Assembly: GCA_017882145.1 (NCBI GenBank)
Contig: JADGQB010000002.1
Span: 1-55,803, forward strand
From: Anaerolineales bacterium
GTDB lineage: Bacteria > Chloroflexota > Anaerolineae > Anaerolineales > Villigracilaceae
Length of the DNA: 55,803 nt
Direction: 5' to 3'
Shown here: piece after piece, positions 9,020 through 18,253 of the stretch
Numbering within the stretch: position 1 is the stretch's first letter
Layout: every line of letters starts with the position of its first letter
Position numbers and translations under genes: made by a program
Notes under the pieces: generated by a model
The model's database searches: none
The model's input: only the letters and a program-made list of their open reading frames with translations
What the model was told of the DNA's origin: nothing

Positions 9020-10012
9020 ATGCCTGTCGCGCTTAAACCCGAAGATGTACTGCGCGGCCGTTATCGCATTCATGAGCGCATCGGCCAAGGAGGCATGGGT
9101 AATATCTACCTTGCCGATGACCTCCGATTGGAAGGTCGCTTTTGCGCTCTCAAAGAAGTCGAACACGACCGCACGGTACCAATAAAGCTACTCAAGGAAG
9201 CCCGGCAGCAGTTCCTGCATGAGGCCACGGTATTGGCGCGGCTGGACCATCCCAATCTGCCTAAAGTCTCGGATTTTTTCTCGGTTGGCCCACGCGATTA
9301 CCTGGTGATGGACTACATCCCCGGTAAAGACCTGCGTACAATAATGTTGGATGCCAAGCAGAACAACACTTTCCTAAGTGAGGAAAACGTACTTAGTTGG
9401 GCTAACCAACTGGCGGATGCCTTAACCTATTTGCACGGGCAGACTCCCCCACTCGTCCACCGCGATGTAAAGCCATCCAATCTAAAGATCACTCCCAATG
9501 GTGTCCTCAAGCTGGTGGATTTTGGCCTGGTTAAAGCACTCGTACCGGATGAGATGACCATTACTGTCATTCAAGGACGCGGTACGGCGCTCTACACCCC
9601 TCTGGAACAATATGGTGGCGATGGATTACATACGGACATTCGCAGTGACATCTACGCCTACGGCTGCACCCTATATCACCTAATGACAAATACTCCGCCT
9701 GCAGACGCCCGCCAGCGTTTCCTTCATCCGGAAAGTCTACCGCAGCCTCGGGGACTCAATCCCGCCATCAGTCCTCGTACGGAACGTGCCATTTTGTGGG
9801 CGATGGAACTGCATCCGGATGATCGCCCGGGTTCAGTTGAGGAATTGCGACAGTTCCTGATTGGGACGCGTGAATTACCTGTCCGGCCGCTTGTTCAAAT
9901 TCGCCCGAAGAACCCTGTCCGTGATTTTGCCATGGGAAAACCAGAACGGGTGCTTGTATGGGCCTCCGTTGGGCTACTACTGGTCAGCCTGGTGGCTTCC
10001 TTGATCCCCTAG
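9020..10012 (+). CDS. Membrane-anchored Ser/Thr protein kinase
   Basis: This 330-residue Hanks-type kinase has all catalytic motifs: glycine loop IGQGGMGNIY (21-30), K45 in CALKE, catalytic loop HRDVKPSN (147-154, base D149) and DFG at 167-169. The C-terminal helix near 310-328 is a single membrane anchor with almost no extracellular part, so signal sensing is not by a PASTA-type domain. The FHA-winged-helix gene lies divergently 152 bp away and is the probable substrate. A TATAAT at 8921-8926 lies upstream without a clear -35. The last 29 bp overlap the 3' end of the opposite GH3 gene. Confidence 0.9.
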   Translation: MPVALKPEDVLRGRYRIHERIGQGGMGNIYLADDLRLEGRFCALKEVEHDRTVPIKLLKEARQQFLHEATVLARLDHPNLPKVSDFFSVGPRDYLVMDYIPGKDLRTIMLDAKQNNTFLSEENVLSWANQLADALTYLHGQTPPLVHRDVKPSNLKITPNGVLKLVDFGLVKALVPDEMTITVIQGRGTALYTPLEQYGGDGLHTDIRSDIYAYGCTLYHLMTNTPPADARQRFLHPESLPQPRGLNPAISPRTERAILWAMELHPDDRPGSVEELRQFLIGTRELPVRPLVQIRPKNPVRDFAMGKPERVLVWASVGLLLVSLVASLIP

Positions 10013-12812
10013 ACATTTTAAACCAGGCATAGGCACTGCCAAAACCAAGCGCGGCGCCTAACAAAACCACCCCCAGCATTCCAGACCAACCATTTCTATG
10101 CAGATAAGCAGCCGCTCCTGGCATGCGTATGGCAAGATAGGTGTAGGCCAGCAGGCCACCCAGGATAACGCACATCGCCCAGCGCATTCCCCAGCGTGTC
10201 GCTGCGAGCTTATCACCCAGCCAGTAAGCCAGGAATCCGGAAGCACACAGCACAAGTACCGCTGCCAGCCAGCCGGTAAAGCCGGGGTAGCCTTGCGCTA
10301 TAGGCGAGGAAGGGGTAGGTGTTGCAGTGGGTGTGAATGCCACTTCTGTTGGCGTGGACGTAAATTCAGGGATGGGAGTGGGTGTGACTACCGTCACACT
10401 GGACCCCTGGCTGGTGACATTCAATTGCAAGACGAGCGAGGTATTTGCCTGATCACTACTGGCACTGATCGAGAGCAGGCCGGGCCGGTCGATATTGAAC
10501 GACGCTCTTGCAACACCCTGGGTTGTTGTCGAGTTGATTTGCTGGACAACTCCACCGGTTCCATTTACTGAAACATTGAATTGAACCCCGGTTCCGTCAG
10601 GGACCTGGTGTCCGTTATGGTCAACAATGATTCCTGTACGTACCGAAAGGGTATCGCCGACGCGCAAAGAGGGGGTAGAGGTAGGTTGAACAGTCGATAC
10701 GTTTCCGGCTGAGGGGGTTGGAAGGAGTGGCAAATCCAGTAAAAGATCGATCACCTGGGATGGGTCGGGAGAGGTGGCAGAAAGTAAATCATAATTGATA
10801 CCCGTCACGGAGACGGGCAAAGTTCCGGCAGGAGAAAGTTCTCGGAAAAGCAATCTTGCAGCCACTTCCACAAATGGCGCAGATTTACTATACAAACAAT
10901 AATAAGCAGTCACCTTGGAGATATCTGTGGCGTCCAGGAAAAAGGGGGCGTTGAAAGCAAAAACGACAACGTGCTTATTACGTACCAGATCCTGGCGTTC
11001 GGTCAGGAAACGGTGCAAGAGTGTCGTCTGCGGTTGTTCCGGCTCGGCATTGAGCATATTGATAATCACCCAATTCGATTGGTTCAATGAATCTTCGAGC
11101 TCTGGATTCCCTAAACCGCCTGATAGAATCTCTGCTAATGTGTCGAACGAGTAAGAAATAAGCCGTCCGGCTATAACCTGTCCACCAGCCTGGGACCCGT
11201 AAAGCCGGAAGATTGCATTCTGCAATGCATCAACCGCCAGCATTGGCTGATCACCACAAGTGCTGCATTGGTTGCCATTACGAGTGTCGGTTAGAAAGAG
11301 GATATGATCATTTACTAATGGTGCAGTCGGAAGCACCGTTTCCAAATCCAGCTTATCCGGGCTGACGAGAGTTGCTGCTTGTCGCGCAACTTCTACAGTG
11401 ATCGCATCCGATTTCCCCAAATTCGCCAACCCGCTTTCCGGTGGGACAACCGTTGTAGAAGCGAAATCCCCGTAAACCCGGTATTTAGTGGTCAAAATGC
11501 GTAAATCTGCATCGTCCACACGTTTTGCAAAAGCTGAATCTGCAAGATATTTTTGTGTAAAGAAATCCATCGTTTGGATCACCGATGAATAATTATCCTT
11601 AACGTCGCTTGAAACGATATTTCCCATGTTTAGCAGATCATTACCTGCTAAAAAGGCGTCCAATGCCACCAAACGCGCCTGGAATGATTGGCCGCCCGGA
11701 TCATAGAAGAGCCGGACCGTCTGGCTGCCGAGGTCGTCGCTGATCATTAAGCCGCCGGCTGTGCGCCAGGATGCAAAGGCGGGTAGTGACAGGATTTGGG
11801 ATAGAGCCTGAGGATCAAAACTGACCGGGCGTGTTGTCGAACGAATGATGCCTTGAAAACCCTGATAGCGGATATGAGAGACCAGCAGACCATCCGCGAC
11901 GCTCGGCGGAGTCTGGGCATTGCCTGTTACGGCAAAAAAAGGCGCCAGCTCAATTTGTTTCAACTGTTCCAGGGACTTACGCACCGTAGCCGGTTCCTCC
12001 CCGGCAGGGCGATCGGCGCTCCCGCGACCAGGGAAATGATCGGCAATTACCGCGATTCGCCCGTTGGAACCATTATGAAGACCGGAGATATATGCACTTC
12101 CCATCGCCCCCACCCAATAAGGATTGCCTCCAAACACATTCGCGTCCAAACCGTTCGATAAAGTGGCTTCAGGTGATTCGAGTACATCCAATGATGGGCC
12201 AAAGTATAAATTAAAACCGATGCTTGAAAGCTCCTGGCCCGCCACTACACCGACTTTTTCGGCCAGAGATGGATCCCAGGTGGCACCCAGGGCCATTAAA
12301 TCGGGAAGAGGGGTAAGACCGTTTAGGATCTGGTCATTTGGATAGCCATCCCCATCCTGGGAAACACCAATAAAAAGAGGGATGTAATTTGCCGGAACAG
12401 CCGTAGGAACTGGCAATGGCGTAGGCGTACTGGTATCCGGCGTGGCAGGCTGAATTTCCGAAGCCTTTTTTTCTGCGCCCTGCAACTGTGCGATCAACTG
12501 GTAGGCAGATTTCACCGTATCCGGTGCAGCGGCAAAATTGTCATTTCCGGCGAGTAAAACCACCCCACCAACATGATATCTTGTGATCAAATCATAGATC
12601 TGGGACTGCTCGTTCATGGTTGATCCGGTAAATGCAACCAGGAACAATTGCCCGACCCTTTCCTCAGGCGTCATCTTGCCAAGCATTATTTGCGCATCTG
12701 CAGCTGCTGAACTGTTTTGATGAGCACTTGAGGCGCGCACATATTTCGCCGGACTGATGGAATACCACAACGATACCAATAAAAGCAGGGATACAAATAT
12801 TCGAATTTTCAT
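9984..12812 (-). CDS. Secreted GH3-like protein with Ig-like domain and C-terminal membrane helices
   Basis: This 942-residue exported protein has a signal peptide (about 1-27), a GH3 N-acetylglucosaminidase (NagZ-like) domain (about 40-400), a second sandwich-like region, a bacterial Ig-like domain (about 690-790), a Thr/Pro-rich linker and three C-terminal membrane helices. The nucleophile region LMISDDL has D359 in the expected place. The NagZ loop KHFPGHGDTxxDSH is degenerate (ADHFPGRGSADRP), so the catalytic His dyad appears lost. A Pro/Thr-rich insert (about 119-140) interrupts the catalytic domain. It is the last gene of an AAA+/GDPD/GH3 run. The role is cell-envelope or glycan binding or turnover; activity is uncertain. 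Confidence 0.8.
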   Translation of the reverse strand: MKIRIFVSLLLLVSLWYSISPAKYVRASSAHQNSSAAADAQIMLGKMTPEERVGQLFLVAFTGSTMNEQSQIYDLITRYHVGGVVLLAGNDNFAAAPDTVKSAYQLIAQLQGAEKKASEIQPATPDTSTPTPLPVPTAVPANYIPLFIGVSQDGDGYPNDQILNGLTPLPDLMALGATWDPSLAEKVGVVAGQELSSIGFNLYFGPSLDVLESPEATLSNGLDANVFGGNPYWVGAMGSAYISGLHNGSNGRIAVIADHFPGRGSADRPAGEEPATVRKSLEQLKQIELAPFFAVTGNAQTPPSVADGLLVSHIRYQGFQGIIRSTTRPVSFDPQALSQILSLPAFASWRTAGGLMISDDLGSQTVRLFYDPGGQSFQARLVALDAFLAGNDLLNMGNIVSSDVKDNYSSVIQTMDFFTQKYLADSAFAKRVDDADLRILTTKYRVYGDFASTTVVPPESGLANLGKSDAITVEVARQAATLVSPDKLDLETVLPTAPLVNDHILFLTDTRNGNQCSTCGDQPMLAVDALQNAIFRLYGSQAGGQVIAGRLISYSFDTLAEILSGGLGNPELEDSLNQSNWVIINMLNAEPEQPQTTLLHRFLTERQDLVRNKHVVVFAFNAPFFLDATDISKVTAYYCLYSKSAPFVEVAARLLFRELSPAGTLPVSVTGINYDLLSATSPDPSQVIDLLLDLPLLPTPSAGNVSTVQPTSTPSLRVGDTLSVRTGIIVDHNGHQVPDGTGVQFNVSVNGTGGVVQQINSTTTQGVARASFNIDRPGLLSISASSDQANTSLVLQLNVTSQGSSVTVVTPTPIPEFTSTPTEVAFTPTATPTPSSPIAQGYPGFTGWLAAVLVLCASGFLAYWLGDKLAATRWGMRWAMCVILGGLLAYTYLAIRMPGAAAYLHRNGWSGMLGVVLLGAALGFGSAYAWFKMSRGSRKPPG

Positions 12813-12846
12813 GCCAAATTATGTTTCCAAAATCGCCTGGAGCGAA

Positions 12847-13596
12847 TCACGAGCTTCTTCCCAGCAGGCGCAGTGCCAGCTCCGGATCGTCGGTGAAAAT
12901 GGCATCCACTCCAAGGCCAATCATACGCTTTAGATCCTGCTCAGCATTAACCGTCCAGACCTGCACACGCTTTCCACCGGCATGAACTCGATCAACCAAT
13001 CCGGGATTAACGTTCGTGAAGTGTGGGTGCAGAGCGAAATAATCACCACGCCAACCATAGTTCCGTCCCCAGAATCCCAACCAGTTTTTCATCGTCAAGA
13101 GTCCTTGCGGGACTTCAGGTAAAAGCAAGCGGGCTTTTCTCAAATTGCGGGGGAAAAAAGAGGAAAATAGCATTCGGTCCTGCAATCCGTGTTTCCTGAC
13201 TTTTTCAACCACCTTCGATACCAGGTCATCTGCGGGAGTGGCATAGTTGGTCAGTTCGACATCTATATGCAGCTGCTTGCCTGCTGTCTCGAATACCTCA
13301 TCCAGGGTTGGAATGCATTCGCCACGGAACTTCTCAGAAAACCATGTCCCCGCATCAAGATCTCGCAACGATGCAAAGGAGTGTTCCGATATTTTGCCTG
13401 TCCCATTCGTAGTGCGCTCAACCCTACGATCATGATGAACAATGATTTGTCCATCCGAGGATAATTTCACATCGAATTCAATGGCATCTGCACCTATTTC
13501 GATTGCCGATCTAAAGGCTGCCAACGTGTTCTCCGGAGCATGGGTTTTGTCACCACGATGCGCGATCACGATTGGGCAAGGTAAATCCATCCACAT
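12847..13596 (-). CDS. Glycerophosphodiester phosphodiesterase
   Basis: This 249-residue GDPD-family TIM barrel hydrolyses glycerophosphodiesters to glycerol 3-phosphate and an alcohol. The signature IAHRGDKTHAPENT (catalytic His, substrate Arg, metal Glu), the EFDVKLSSDG segment and HHDRRVERTT are all present. No signal peptide is seen, so it is cytosolic. The start lies 2 bp after the stop of the AAA+ gene with no Shine-Dalgarno, which suggests translational coupling. The second in-frame ATG, at 13590, is an equally possible start. Confidence 0.9.
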   Translation of the reverse strand: MWMDLPCPIVIAHRGDKTHAPENTLAAFRSAIEIGADAIEFDVKLSSDGQIIVHHDRRVERTTNGTGKISEHSFASLRDLDAGTWFSEKFRGECIPTLDEVFETAGKQLHIDVELTNYATPADDLVSKVVEKVRKHGLQDRMLFSSFFPRNLRKARLLLPEVPQGLLTMKNWLGFWGRNYGWRGDYFALHPHFTNVNPGLVDRVHAGGKRVQVWTVNAEQDLKRMIGLGVDAIFTDDPELALRLLGRSS

Positions 13597-13598
13597 AA

Positions 13599-14936
13599 TT
13601 AAATATCAACAAAATAAGCCTGCGCAGAACGATCAATCATATCTTTGTTCATGGCTGGTTCTATGGCTAGATAGCGGGCAATATCGAGCATCTGGTCACA
13701 CAAATCACGCGGGTGAGAAGCGCGCAGTTTACGATTCCGTTTGATATAGTACTCCTGAAGCAGGTAAGCCAGCGCCTGGTCGCTGTATGGGACCCCCTTT
13801 TGCTGGGAAACTCGCTTGAAGATTTCGCGATAATCCTCGTATGTAGGATCGGTTATTTCGATCTTGTGCCGGAGCCGGCGCAGGAAGGCTTCATCCACCA
13901 GGTCGCGCGGTGGCAGGTTGGTTGAAAAAACCACAAGAACATCGAACGGGATTTCGATTTTACGGCCAGTGTGAAGGGTCAGGTAATCTACCCGGTTTTC
14001 AAGCGGAACAACCCAGCGGTTCAGCAAATCACGCGGCCGGACCTGCTGCCTGCCGAAATCATCGATCAAGAGAATCCCACCATTCGCTTTGACCTGGAAG
14101 GGTGCTTCGTAAAACTTGTTGGTATCGTCAAAGACGAGGTCAAGACCTGCCAGAGTTAATTCGCCTCCAACCATGATAAATGGTCTGCGAATTTTGACCC
14201 ACCGTGGATCGCGCCGACCACCACTTCTTAAGCCGCCGGTACCATTTGTGGCAGTATCCGTTATAGGGACGCGTTGATGGTTCACCGAATCGTACAGTTT
14301 TATCACTTGCCCACCCAGATAAAGCGCAAATGGAATGTACATTACCTGACTCAGCACCAGGTTCCCAAATGCCTTGGCAACGCTGGTTTTCCCATTGCCG
14401 GGAGGGCCATAAAGGAAGATGGATGACCCGGAGTTGAGCGCTGGGCCAAGTCGTTGAAAAGTAGTTTCGGATAGCACCAGGTTGGAAAGGATCTGCCGCA
14501 TTGTCCGGCTTGTTATCGCCACCCGTCCACGACTCTGGCGACGGATGGATTCGTTATATACATCAATCGGTACGGGCGCAGGCCCGGCATACTGGCTGCG
14601 GTCCAGGGCTTCACGGGCTCGCATAATCCCGGCGATGGTAATGGCGTACATGTAGGAACCTTCACCCAGGCCAACTTGCGAGGATTTTACCTCAATAAGC
14701 TTTTCGCGCTTGAGCGACTCAAGAATTTGATCGACAATCCCAGCAAAAGGCAGGGCAAGTTCTTCTGCAGCCCGAAAACCGCTTAGGTACCCTTGATAGT
14801 AAAATATTTTCAATGTCAGATCCTGTAGCCATAAAAGAGACAGACCGGTATCCTCCAATTTGGTTATCGGTGGAGGAAAGAAAGGTGAGCCTTGGGCCGC
14901 AGGCGTTCCCTGATTTTGTGAGGCCGTATTTATCAT
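13599..14936 (-). CDS. AAA+ family ATPase, uncharacterised
   Basis: This 445-residue ATPase has an N-terminal, possibly winged-helix, region (about 25-110). The AAA+ core follows: Walker A GPPGNGKT (177-184), Walker B ILLIDD (288-293), sensor-1 N340 in FSTNLPP and arginine-finger candidates R353/R354. An Arg/Gly-rich insert (about 225-245) lies between Walker A and B. It is not ClpX, RuvB or a magnesium chelatase by any motif I can see. It opens a unit with GDPD and the GH3 protein. A GGGAG lies 12 bases before the start. Function unknown. Confidence 0.75.
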   Translation of the reverse strand: MINTASQNQGTPAAQGSPFFPPPITKLEDTGLSLLWLQDLTLKIFYYQGYLSGFRAAEELALPFAGIVDQILESLKREKLIEVKSSQVGLGEGSYMYAITIAGIMRAREALDRSQYAGPAPVPIDVYNESIRRQSRGRVAITSRTMRQILSNLVLSETTFQRLGPALNSGSSIFLYGPPGNGKTSVAKAFGNLVLSQVMYIPFALYLGGQVIKLYDSVNHQRVPITDTATNGTGGLRSGGRRDPRWVKIRRPFIMVGGELTLAGLDLVFDDTNKFYEAPFQVKANGGILLIDDFGRQQVRPRDLLNRWVVPLENRVDYLTLHTGRKIEIPFDVLVVFSTNLPPRDLVDEAFLRRLRHKIEITDPTYEDYREIFKRVSQQKGVPYSDQALAYLLQEYYIKRNRKLRASHPRDLCDQMLDIARYLAIEPAMNKDMIDRSAQAYFVDI

Positions 14937-15105
14937 ATATCAACTCCCTGGTTTGCAGAAGTTCAATGAATTACCAACTGCTCCATTCCAGAATAATAAA
15001 TCAGACAGGCCGTTTGGATCCTCTCTGGAACAGATCCAATACAAACAAAGATTGGCTTGAGTATAAACTATTAATAGACCTTGGCGAAGTAACTTTTCGA
15101 TAGTG

Positions 15106-15903
15106 TTAGGCCGGAAGCAGGTCTCTCAATTGGCGCAGTACGTAAGTCGGCCGGATAGGCGAGTCTGCCAGGGCAGATTCAGAAGTGGCACCGGTTAGCA
15201 TCAGTGCAGCCGACATACCTGCGTGCAAGCCCATAAGCACATCCGTCTCCAGGCGGTCGCCGGTCATCAGGCAATCTCCAGCCGGCAGGTTCGCCAGGTT
15301 CAGGGCAGCTTCGATCATGTAATGCGAGGGCTTTCCAACCACGGCCTCAACCTGTGTATTTGTACAGGCCTCAATGGCTGCAATGATGGCCGCACAGTCT
15401 GGCTCACCGCCTGATGGCACTGGGCAATAACGGTCCGGGTTGGTGGCAAAGAAGCGCGCCCCTGCCCGGATGGCGTCAAAAGCGATCTGAAGCTTGCGGT
15501 AAACAAAGGTGCGGTCGAAGCTGGCAATCACTGCATCCACGTTGTGTGCCTGCTCTGTCAGTTCGAACCCCCCCCGTCGCAATTCAGCACAAAGCGGCTC
15601 CTCGCCGACAACGAACAGGCGGGCGCCTGGCATGCGTTTCTTCAGAAAATCCACCATTACAAGCGTTGAATTCAAAATGTCGTCAACTGAGGTCGGCACA
15701 CCCAGACGGGTAAGCTTGGCTGCATACTCTTCACGCCCATGCGTGGGGTTGTTGGAGATGTAGATTGTGCGTAAGCCGCGGCTCCGCAGCACCGCCAGGG
15801 TTTCGCCCGCCGTGGGGAGCAATGCATCTCCAAGGTAAACTGTTCCGTCAAGGTCAAAAATATAGCCGGAAAAGAATCGTGTTGGGGTGGGTAAATTGCT
15901 CAA
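15106..15903 (-). CDS. HAD-superfamily subclass IIA hydrolase (NagD/phosphoglycolate phosphatase-like)
   Basis: This 265-residue cap-type C2 HAD phosphatase has motif I FDLDGTVYLG, motif II YISNNPTH, the lysine motif VGKPSHYM and motif IV MTGDRLETDV. The family acts on small phosphate esters such as p-nitrophenyl phosphate, phosphoglycolate or sugar phosphates. It starts at a TTG whose last bases overlap the TGA stop of the GHMP kinase gene (TTGA), so it is translationally coupled to it. A HAD phosphatase joined to a small-molecule kinase suggests they work on one metabolite route or as a repair pair. Confidence 0.85.
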   Translation of the reverse strand: MSNLPTPTRFFSGYIFDLDGTVYLGDALLPTAGETLAVLRSRGLRTIYISNNPTHGREEYAAKLTRLGVPTSVDDILNSTLVMVDFLKKRMPGARLFVVGEEPLCAELRRGGFELTEQAHNVDAVIASFDRTFVYRKLQIAFDAIRAGARFFATNPDRYCPVPSGGEPDCAAIIAAIEACTNTQVEAVVGKPSHYMIEAALNLANLPAGDCLMTGDRLETDVLMGLHAGMSAALMLTGATSESALADSPIRPTYVLRQLRDLLPA

Positions 15904-16838
15904 CGCATTCCGCCGATTGTCGCGCGAATAACCTTATAACCTTCCTTTTCGAAAGCGGACGCGACCTTATCCTGGAGTTTTTCTCCGGGAGTCAAAGCGA
16001 CCATATAGCCTCCCCTGCCCCCTCCTGTGACTTTCGCGCCAAAAGCCCCATTATCGAGGGCCTTCTTGCACAGGTGATCTAGGATTTCGTGAGACATTTC
16101 CATTTCCACCAGGATTTTGTGATTTTCCGACATGATCCTTCCCACGTTTTCCAGGTCGCCAGCTTCAAGCACCTTTTTCATTTCATAGGCCTGGTTAGTG
16201 ATCGCCTTGAGACGAGACCAATAAAGTTCCGGATTATCCTTCTTTTGCTGCTCGGTAAAGACGTCCAGCAGCGCCGTATTTGCTGTAATACCGCTGTTTG
16301 CCAGTACTATCTCAAAAGGTTTCGGGGTGGGTATCTTTTCAAAGTTTTGTTGCTTATTTTTAAGATAGAAAAGAAGAAGACCGCCATAAGTTGAGGCCGT
16401 ATTATCAACCCCACTTGCTATCCCATGGTATGGAAACTCTCCCTGCCAGGCAACCCGGTTGATCTCCTCGATCGAATAGCCCAAATTGAACTCCTCATTC
16501 AATGCGCGCGCCAGCGAAACGCAGCTGGCTGCGCTTGCCCCTACCCCACTTCCAGCTAATAAGCTCCCACCAACTGAGATCTTGATTGGATTATTTTTGA
16601 CATCAATATTCATTACTTCAAGAATCCTATCAATTGAGCGAGCCTGTTGTTCCTTTTTCTTTTCCTTATATCCGGGAACCTCGATCCGGTTATCTTCCAA
16701 GATCCACCCTTCGCCTTCGGTTTTTTCGACCGTTGTAACCGTTTCGAAGGAAATTGCCGAGACAATTGCCGGAACTTCTTCCAGAACAAATTGATCCCCA
16801 ATTAAGATCGTCTTACCAAAACCAGTTCCACTAGCCAT
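15900..16838 (-). CDS. GHMP kinase, mevalonate kinase-like
   Basis: This 312-residue GHMP kinase has the ATP loop GSLLAGSGVGASAAS (91-105), the mevalonate-kinase-like GVDNTASTYGG with probable catalytic D145, and motif 3 KVTGGGRGG. Mevalonate kinases normally open with GKxILFGEHxVxxGxPAI. Here it reads GKTILIGDQFVLEEVPAI, so the Glu-His pair is Asp-Gln. It could be mevalonate kinase of the alternative isoprenoid routes known in some Chloroflexota, or a kinase for another small molecule. The Lys/Glu-rich composition differs from neighbours. A strong AAGGAG precedes the ATG. It overlaps the DHH gene by 8 bp and the HAD gene by 4 bp. Confidence 0.75.
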   Translation of the reverse strand: MASGTGFGKTILIGDQFVLEEVPAIVSAISFETVTTVEKTEGEGWILEDNRIEVPGYKEKKKEQQARSIDRILEVMNIDVKNNPIKISVGGSLLAGSGVGASAASCVSLARALNEEFNLGYSIEEINRVAWQGEFPYHGIASGVDNTASTYGGLLLFYLKNKQQNFEKIPTPKPFEIVLANSGITANTALLDVFTEQQKKDNPELYWSRLKAITNQAYEMKKVLEAGDLENVGRIMSENHKILVEMEMSHEILDHLCKKALDNGAFGAKVTGGGRGGYMVALTPGEKLQDKVASAFEKEGYKVIRATIGGMR

Positions 16839-18048
16839 GCGATTCTCCTTTTAGAATTTTTTCCATTTCATCGATCAGGTTTTCTTCTTTACCTATGGCC
16901 ACTGTGGTGGCTGCCGTTAGGCTATGACAGGCATCAGAAAACCCTCCTAGTCTGTTCGTTGCTTCAGGAAGTAATATATTGAGTCCCATTGCTCTTCCCG
17001 CCCTGATTTCTCCTTCCATATAAGATGAAACTCGCATGGAAATCTTTACCTGGTTAAACGTTATGGCGTCGAAGCCAGGGATTTCATCAGGGATGATCTG
17101 GAATCCTGCGATATATTTCTGCGGATCTATATATTTAGTATCCTTGATTGCATCACAGAACGCACCGATCATTTTTACTCCCATCGGAAACAGGCGTTTT
17201 TCAACGTGAAACCATTGGATATGAGGCGCTTGAGACAAACCTCCGGCTTGAAGCCTTGCGATCTCTTCGTTAAATATCCTCGTCCTGATTGCCTTTAATT
17301 CATCCACCATCCGGTCTGACTCTGGTGAGACTCCTTCAAGGCAGACATTAATCCCCATATCCGGTCCTTTTTGGTAATAGCCTACTCCTCCCAATATATC
17401 CAGATAATCTCCGAATTCAATAACGGGGATGTCACCATTGGGACCTTTTAGCAGGTATAGCTCCCCGCCCTTGTTTTCTCTGATCTCGATCTTGCCTTGT
17501 TTTACGGCTTCCAGTGCAGCATCCCGGTTTTGGCTCACCAATCGTCCATCCACAAAAAAACCGTCCCCCACCGCGCCCACGGCTGCGATATAGGCCATGT
17601 CGCAATTTACCGGATCCATGGTCTTTGCATATAGATAACAGGTTGTAGATGCGGATATATCCCGATCCCCTTTCAAACCAAATAAATCCGGGTCAAGGTT
17701 GAGAACTCTCGCATCGGTCGAAGCTTCTGCAACATGGTGGTCCAGGATCAGTGTCAGGTTTCTACCCTGGTTTAATTCGGATATCAACGGCGCGATTCTC
17801 CCCGCAAAATCGGCAAAAACGATAAGGCCTCCCTCCTGTTCGAAAACCTTTTTTAATACCGCCGGATAAGGCTTTTCCAGGCAGAAGCGACGTACCTCAT
17901 ATCCCTGCCTTTCAAAAGCACGTGTGAGTATGGCCCCGGAACTAAGTCCATCGGAATCGTTGTGGTGGAAGATCTGAACGGTCTTTTGAGGACAATTCTT
18001 GACTTCCAAAATTGCCTGTTGCATGGCATTGATTAAGGTATTCAACAT
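16831..18048 (-). CDS. DHH-family phosphoesterase
   Basis: This 405-residue protein has the DHH motif at 103-105 (ILDHHV), a motif-I variant HNDSDG (29-34) and a downstream Asp (FADFAG) expected for two-metal catalysis. It resembles archaeal RecJ-like/DHH proteins more than classical RecJ, which is encoded separately at 19-20.7 kb. The substrate may be oligonucleotides, cyclic dinucleotides or another phosphodiester. It is first in an overlapping three-gene unit with the GHMP kinase and HAD phosphatase. GGAGAATA lies before the ATG. The DHHA1 RNA-binding region is not clear to me. Confidence 0.75.
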   Translation of the reverse strand: MLNTLINAMQQAILEVKNCPQKTVQIFHHNDSDGLSSGAILTRAFERQGYEVRRFCLEKPYPAVLKKVFEQEGGLIVFADFAGRIAPLISELNQGRNLTLILDHHVAEASTDARVLNLDPDLFGLKGDRDISASTTCYLYAKTMDPVNCDMAYIAAVGAVGDGFFVDGRLVSQNRDAALEAVKQGKIEIRENKGGELYLLKGPNGDIPVIEFGDYLDILGGVGYYQKGPDMGINVCLEGVSPESDRMVDELKAIRTRIFNEEIARLQAGGLSQAPHIQWFHVEKRLFPMGVKMIGAFCDAIKDTKYIDPQKYIAGFQIIPDEIPGFDAITFNQVKISMRVSSYMEGEIRAGRAMGLNILLPEATNRLGGFSDACHSLTAATTVAIGKEENLIDEMEKILKGESHG

Positions 18049-18253
18049 TATTCTCCAATACTACACGAATAACTGATGATTTCTAAGAAATCTCGATCAA
18101 AAACCGAAGCAACTAAAATGGAAAATCTTGGGTGTAATCTCAAATCGCGACCAGGAAAGGAGATGAATTCGTATTGCCGAGATCGGAAGTAATTATACTA
18201 TTCACAATTGGGATTCGGACTTTTTCACCCTGCATTTCGAATATAATTCGATT

